Origin: Spinacia oleracea | Lineage: Eukaryota; Streptophyta; Magnoliopsida; Caryophyllales; Amaranthaceae | DNA length: 64,000 bases | Assembly (NCBI RefSeq): GCF_020520425.1 | Contig: NC_079488.1 | Span: 1,651,747-1,715,746, forward strand | Direction: 5' to 3' | In this document: piece after piece, positions 60,718 through 64,000 of the stretch | How positions within the stretch are numbered: position 1 is the first letter of the stretch | Layout: each line of letters begins with the position of its first letter | Notes under the pieces: model-generated | Databases searched by the model: none | What the model was told of the DNA's origin: nothing | What the model saw: only the letters and a program-made list of their open reading frames with translations | Program-made: the position numbers and the translations under genes

Positions 60718-61617
60718 ATCATCTAACATGCATGCCTTATCAGTTATCATAATAATATGGACATGACAATACGCTTTAACAAATAACTAACTAAACTTGA
60801 CCTTTTCTCTTTATACATTATTCCCTTTACTTGATTTGATTTGATTTGATTTGATTTTTTAAAGTTTTAGTATGATCTAATTTGATCTGATCTAAATAAA
60901 TTTTTGGTCTAAACTGATCTGATTTGATCTGATTTACTCCCTCCGTTTCTAAATAAGTGTCACATTTAGGCTCCGGCGCGGTAATTAATAAAATTGTAAA
61001 GTGTGTAAGAGTTAATGATTGAGAATGTTTTTTTTTGGGGAAAGGATAAAGTAGATAATTGTTTAATTGAATAAAGTACAAATAAAAGTTGATGTGGGGA
61101 TTGAAAAGTGAAAAAGTGTAGAATGTGTAAGTAAAAGTAATCATGATTTATAGAAAAGTGGAAAAAGTGTATGGAAAAGTGTGAAAAGTGTATGGAAAAG
61201 TGGGAAAAGTATATGTTCAAAAATAGAAATGTGACACTTATAAAGGAACGCCAAAAAAAAAAATGTGACACTTATTTAGGAACGGAGGAAGTAATAAACA
61301 ATAAAAATAAGGTAAAAAGAACCGAAATTTTAAAACCATCTAACATGCCTTATCATAATATGGACATCCTTACGCTTTAACAAACTACATCTAAACTTGA
61401 CTTTTCCTCTTTATACATTGTTCTCTCCACTTGATTCGATATCATTTTTCTAGTTTTGATCTGATCTGAATATTTTGTGTGATTTATTTTTCTTTTTATT
61501 TGATCTAGTCTGATTGATCTGGTCTGATCTAATAAGCAATAAGAACATTCCAATACGCTCTAACAAACGGCTATCTAAACTTGACTTTTCCAATCTCTTT
61601 ATTTTTAACTATAAATA
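60718..61617 (+). promoter_or_regulatory. Chitinase upstream region with three degenerate repeats, W-boxes and TATA box
   Basis: Three related segments (about 60718-60890, 61330-61475, 61540-61600) share 'tacgct(t/c)taacaaa' and 'ctaaacttgac(c/t)tttt'. Each carries a TTGAC(C/T) W-box core: 60797, 61397 and 61581. A TATA box tataaata lies at 61610-61617, about 73 bases before the ATG. W-boxes bind WRKY factors that drive defence genes, which suits a chitinase; the regulatory role is an inference. A Stowaway-like MITE (60937-61291) separates the first two repeats. 'gatctgatct' runs follow copies 1 and 2. Confidence 0.65.
60937..61291. mobile_element. Stowaway-like MITE in the chitinase upstream region
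   Basis: Ends ctccctccgtttctaaataa and ttatttaggaacggaggaag are inverted and continue into 'gtgtcacattt' and 'aaatgtgacac'. TA flanks both sides (60935-60936 and 61292-61293). The 3' end appears duplicated inside ('aatgtgacacttataaagga' just before the true end). Tandem 'gaaaagtgtatg' repeats lie near 61150-61210. Confidence 0.78.
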
Positions 61618-61689
61618 TGCCCATTTCCTCCACCCTCTACTACATCATCTATCCAATCTCTATCTATTTCCTCCCTAAAACATAACACC

Positions 61690-63786
61690 ATGACTAATTC
61701 CTTGAACCCAATCTTCACTTTAGCCGCCGTCCTCGTCTTAGCCCTAGCTTGTGGTTCGAGTCGCGCACAAAACTGTGGTTGCGACTCGAACCTATGTTGT
61801 AGCCAATACGGCTACTGCGGCACCACATCTGACTACTGTGGTGTCGGGTGTCAACAAGGACCCTGCGATGCACCCGTCGGGCCCACTCCTACGGGCCCGA
61901 GCGGGGTCTCGGTTCCCGATGTAGTGAGTGATGGTTTCTTTAATGGGATAATTGATCAAGCAGACTCTAGTTGTGCTGGTAGGAACAACTTTTATAGTAG
62001 GTCTGCCTTCTTGGATGCTCTTAACCATTATCCCGAGTTTGGGACTGTTGGTTCTGCTGATGATTCTAGGCGTGAAATTGCGGCTTTCTTTGCCCATGTT
62101 ACTCATGAAACCGGACGTAAGTATTTATCATACTATACTATCACTTTTCTTACATTTTTGCATGTTAATTAATAATTATGTTAGCTAATTAACTCCTATA
62201 TTGGTATATTATCGGTATGTATTTTCATAATATCAACTTTTAAAAAAAATCACATAACAAATTGGATATATTAGTGGTTAAATATTGAATTGGAGCCCGT
62301 TCAAATAGTAACTATATATAAAGAATTTTAAGAAACGGACGTACGTGATCATATTCCCTCATTTTCAAAATAATAGTAACATACTGTCCTTTCTCATGGT
62401 TTCGGACCAACTCAGGCCTTTAATCATTAATATGTTGAAGAAAATAGTAAAAATTATTATAAAAAATGATATTCTAAAAATATTAAGACAAATCAATATA
62501 TTAAGACATCGAATTATTATACGTTGAGCTTTTTTATATTTAAATTATGTATGGGAAATAGAATTTGGAACCATATGCCAATTAATTGAAAAACTATCGC
62601 TATTTTGTTTTAAATTAGTACGTAGATGCCAAACTACTTAGCCTTTACTCTTTAACTAACGCTTGCTAAACGAAAGAGAATAGAAAATCGTGTTTTCTTT
62701 GCGGCCCATAGATCATTGACTTAGTATTCTATCCACAAACACAATTGGTAAATGAAAAAAAGTTTCTAGGAAGACCACTATTTCAACTTGGTGTATAGGT
62801 GTGAAAAAAATTTATTTTTTTTCTGTTGTAACGGATGCAAAGAAAGAATAAAGAACGTAATAAAGAACGCAGAGAATTTAACGTGGTTCACTAACAATGT
62901 GTTAGCTACGTCCACAGGCAGAGGAGAGGAAAGCTTTATTGATCTTGAGGAGTACAGATTACAGAATACAACTAGGTTATGACCTAGAGAGTTTATATAG
63001 TACTCTCTAGACAGATGCGGAAAAGCCCAGAAAATAGGCCCAAAACAGATAACTCTAGTCCAGAATAACAGATACCGTAAAGTTCGGGGGCGTTGCCCCC
63101 GAACCCCCATCGGGGACCACGTTGCGTCCCCAAACCCCTAAACCAAGGGCGTCGCCCCTGGACCCCGACTCGCTGACCGGTCAGCGAGATCCCCGTGCTG
63201 GGGCGTTGCAGTAAGGGGCTTGACCGATTCAAGGCATTATCTAACATTTTCTGAATTATCTAAACGTGTCTAAACTTAATTAAATGTAACGTACTGTACT
63301 TATTTTGTCTGAAATAAGTCAAGTCAAACAGAGTTCAAACTGTATAAATTAATCAATATTTCATGGGTACGTACAGATTTTTGCTACATAGAGGAAATAA
63401 ATGGAGCATCAGGGGACTACTGTGACGAAAACAACACACAATGGCCATGCAACCCTAACAAACAATACTTTGGAAGAGGACCAATTCAACTATCATGGAA
63501 CTACAACTATGGACCAGCTGGCCAAAGCATTGGATTCGACGGTTTAAACGCGCCGGAAACCGTCGCCAGCGACCCCGTGATCGCATTCAGGACGGCGTTC
63601 TGGTTTTGGATGAACAATGTACACTCTAGGATAATTTCTGGACAAGGGTTTGGTTCAACCATTAGAGCTATTAATGGGATGGAATGTGATGGTGGTAACA
63701 CTGCAACTGTTAATGCTCGTGTTGGTTACTACACTCAGTATTGTAGTCAACTTGGTGTTTCTCCCGGGGATAATCTTTCTTGCTAG
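61690..63786 (+). CDS. Class IV endochitinase (hevein domain plus GH19)
   Basis: Two exons, 61690-62116 and 63377-63786, give 278 aa, the normal class IV length. A signal peptide of about 26 residues ends at SSRAQ. A hevein chitin-binding domain follows ([17 protein letters not shown]...), then a Pro/Thr/Gly hinge and the GH19 catalytic domain. The catalytic pair fits Glu140 in HVTHETG and Glu149 in FCYIEEI, nine apart as in class IV enzymes. Substrate-side motifs [19 protein letters not shown] and the final disulphide region ([15 protein letters not shown]) are intact. It would be secreted and would cleave chitin of fungal walls, or act on arabinogalactan proteins as in EP3-type enzymes. The intron (1260 bp) sits at the usual GH19 place and holds a solo LTR. 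Confidence 0.95.
62824..63246 (-). mobile_element. Solo LTR in the chitinase intron
   Basis: 423 bp from tgttgtaacggatgc to ttatctaaca (TG...CA), with the 5-bp duplication ttttc on each side (62819-62823 and 63247-63251). On the minus strand a TATA-like actatataaactctct is seen near 62990, so the LTR probably reads against the gene. No internal domain is present, as after recombination between two LTRs. It holds two GC-rich inverted repeats: cgggggcgttgcccccg (63085-63101) and tcgctgaccggtcagcga (63168-63187). Confidence 0.7.
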
Positions 63787-64000
63787 TTAATTAGGCTCTG
63801 TTTGGTAACACGTACTGCAACTGTTAATGCAAAATAAATATGTATATTCAATCAAAAAAATAAAAAAGTAAATTTTATATAGGGCTCTTTTGCGGTTTAT
63901 TTTTATTCCATGGCCATTGTTGTTAACCTTTACACACGACTTGCTTTTTTTTTTCTTCTTTTTTTTATTGTCAACTACACAAATTGCATAATTACTCAAA
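63787..64000. other. Chitinase 3' flank
   Basis: AT-rich sequence after the stop codon, with a T-rich run near 63945-63967. It should contain the 3' UTR and polyadenylation region. Nothing else is seen before the window ends. Confidence 0.5.

Overview
This is a plant nuclear window. It has spliced genes with long AT-rich introns, GT-AG boundaries, class IV chitinase, LpxA, EFFECTOR OF TRANSCRIPTION and USP-like/kinase homologues, and dense plant-type transposons. I think of a core eudicot, perhaps Caryophyllales, but the sequence alone does not fix the species. No tRNA, rRNA or CRISPR feature was found.

Layout. 1-9.6 kb: a young non-autonomous Ty3-like LTR retroelement (807-9496, minus sense, 5-bp duplication gcacg) sits inside an older LTR that runs off the left edge. 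9.8-10.6 kb: a Stowaway-like MITE and an RNase H-like fragment. 11.4-22.1 kb (+): a nine-exon DEAD-box helicase of the RH1/DDX51 type. 23.2-29.5 kb (+): a four-exon membrane protein like Arabidopsis At1g16860, with a 5'-UTR intron. 32.7-37.7 kb (-): a ten-exon mitochondrial-type LpxA. 38.8-45.4 kb (-): a nine-exon USP-like/protein kinase gene. 46.2-51.4 kb: a complete-looking Mutator-like element (MULE) with 83-bp terminal inverted repeats, a 9-bp target duplication and two convergent genes, a three-exon MURA-type transposase and a small GRF-zinc-finger membrane protein. 52.0-54.9 kb: a non-autonomous hAT-like element split by a 5'-truncated LINE. 55.6-58.8 kb (+): a two-exon EFFECTOR OF TRANSCRIPTION (ET) gene. 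61.7-63.8 kb (+): a two-exon class IV chitinase with a solo LTR in its intron.

The host genes do not form an operon or pathway. They cover ribosome biogenesis, an unknown membrane function, lipid A-type precursor synthesis, signalling, transcriptional regulation and defence. Exon boundaries were read by eye; every model closes in frame from ATG to stop (516, 478, 334, 658, 400 and 278 aa; transposase 1068 aa). Nearly all recognised mobile sequence lies in introns or between genes.

The most interesting item is the MULE, whose two genes are laid out convergently as in maize MuDR (mudrA/mudrB), but whose second gene encodes a GRF zinc finger, a heptad repeat and a C-terminal membrane helix. Second is a pair of related hAT-like elements (35.0-35.9 and 52.0-54.9 kb), each with its own 8-bp target duplication and each hit by a later retroelement.
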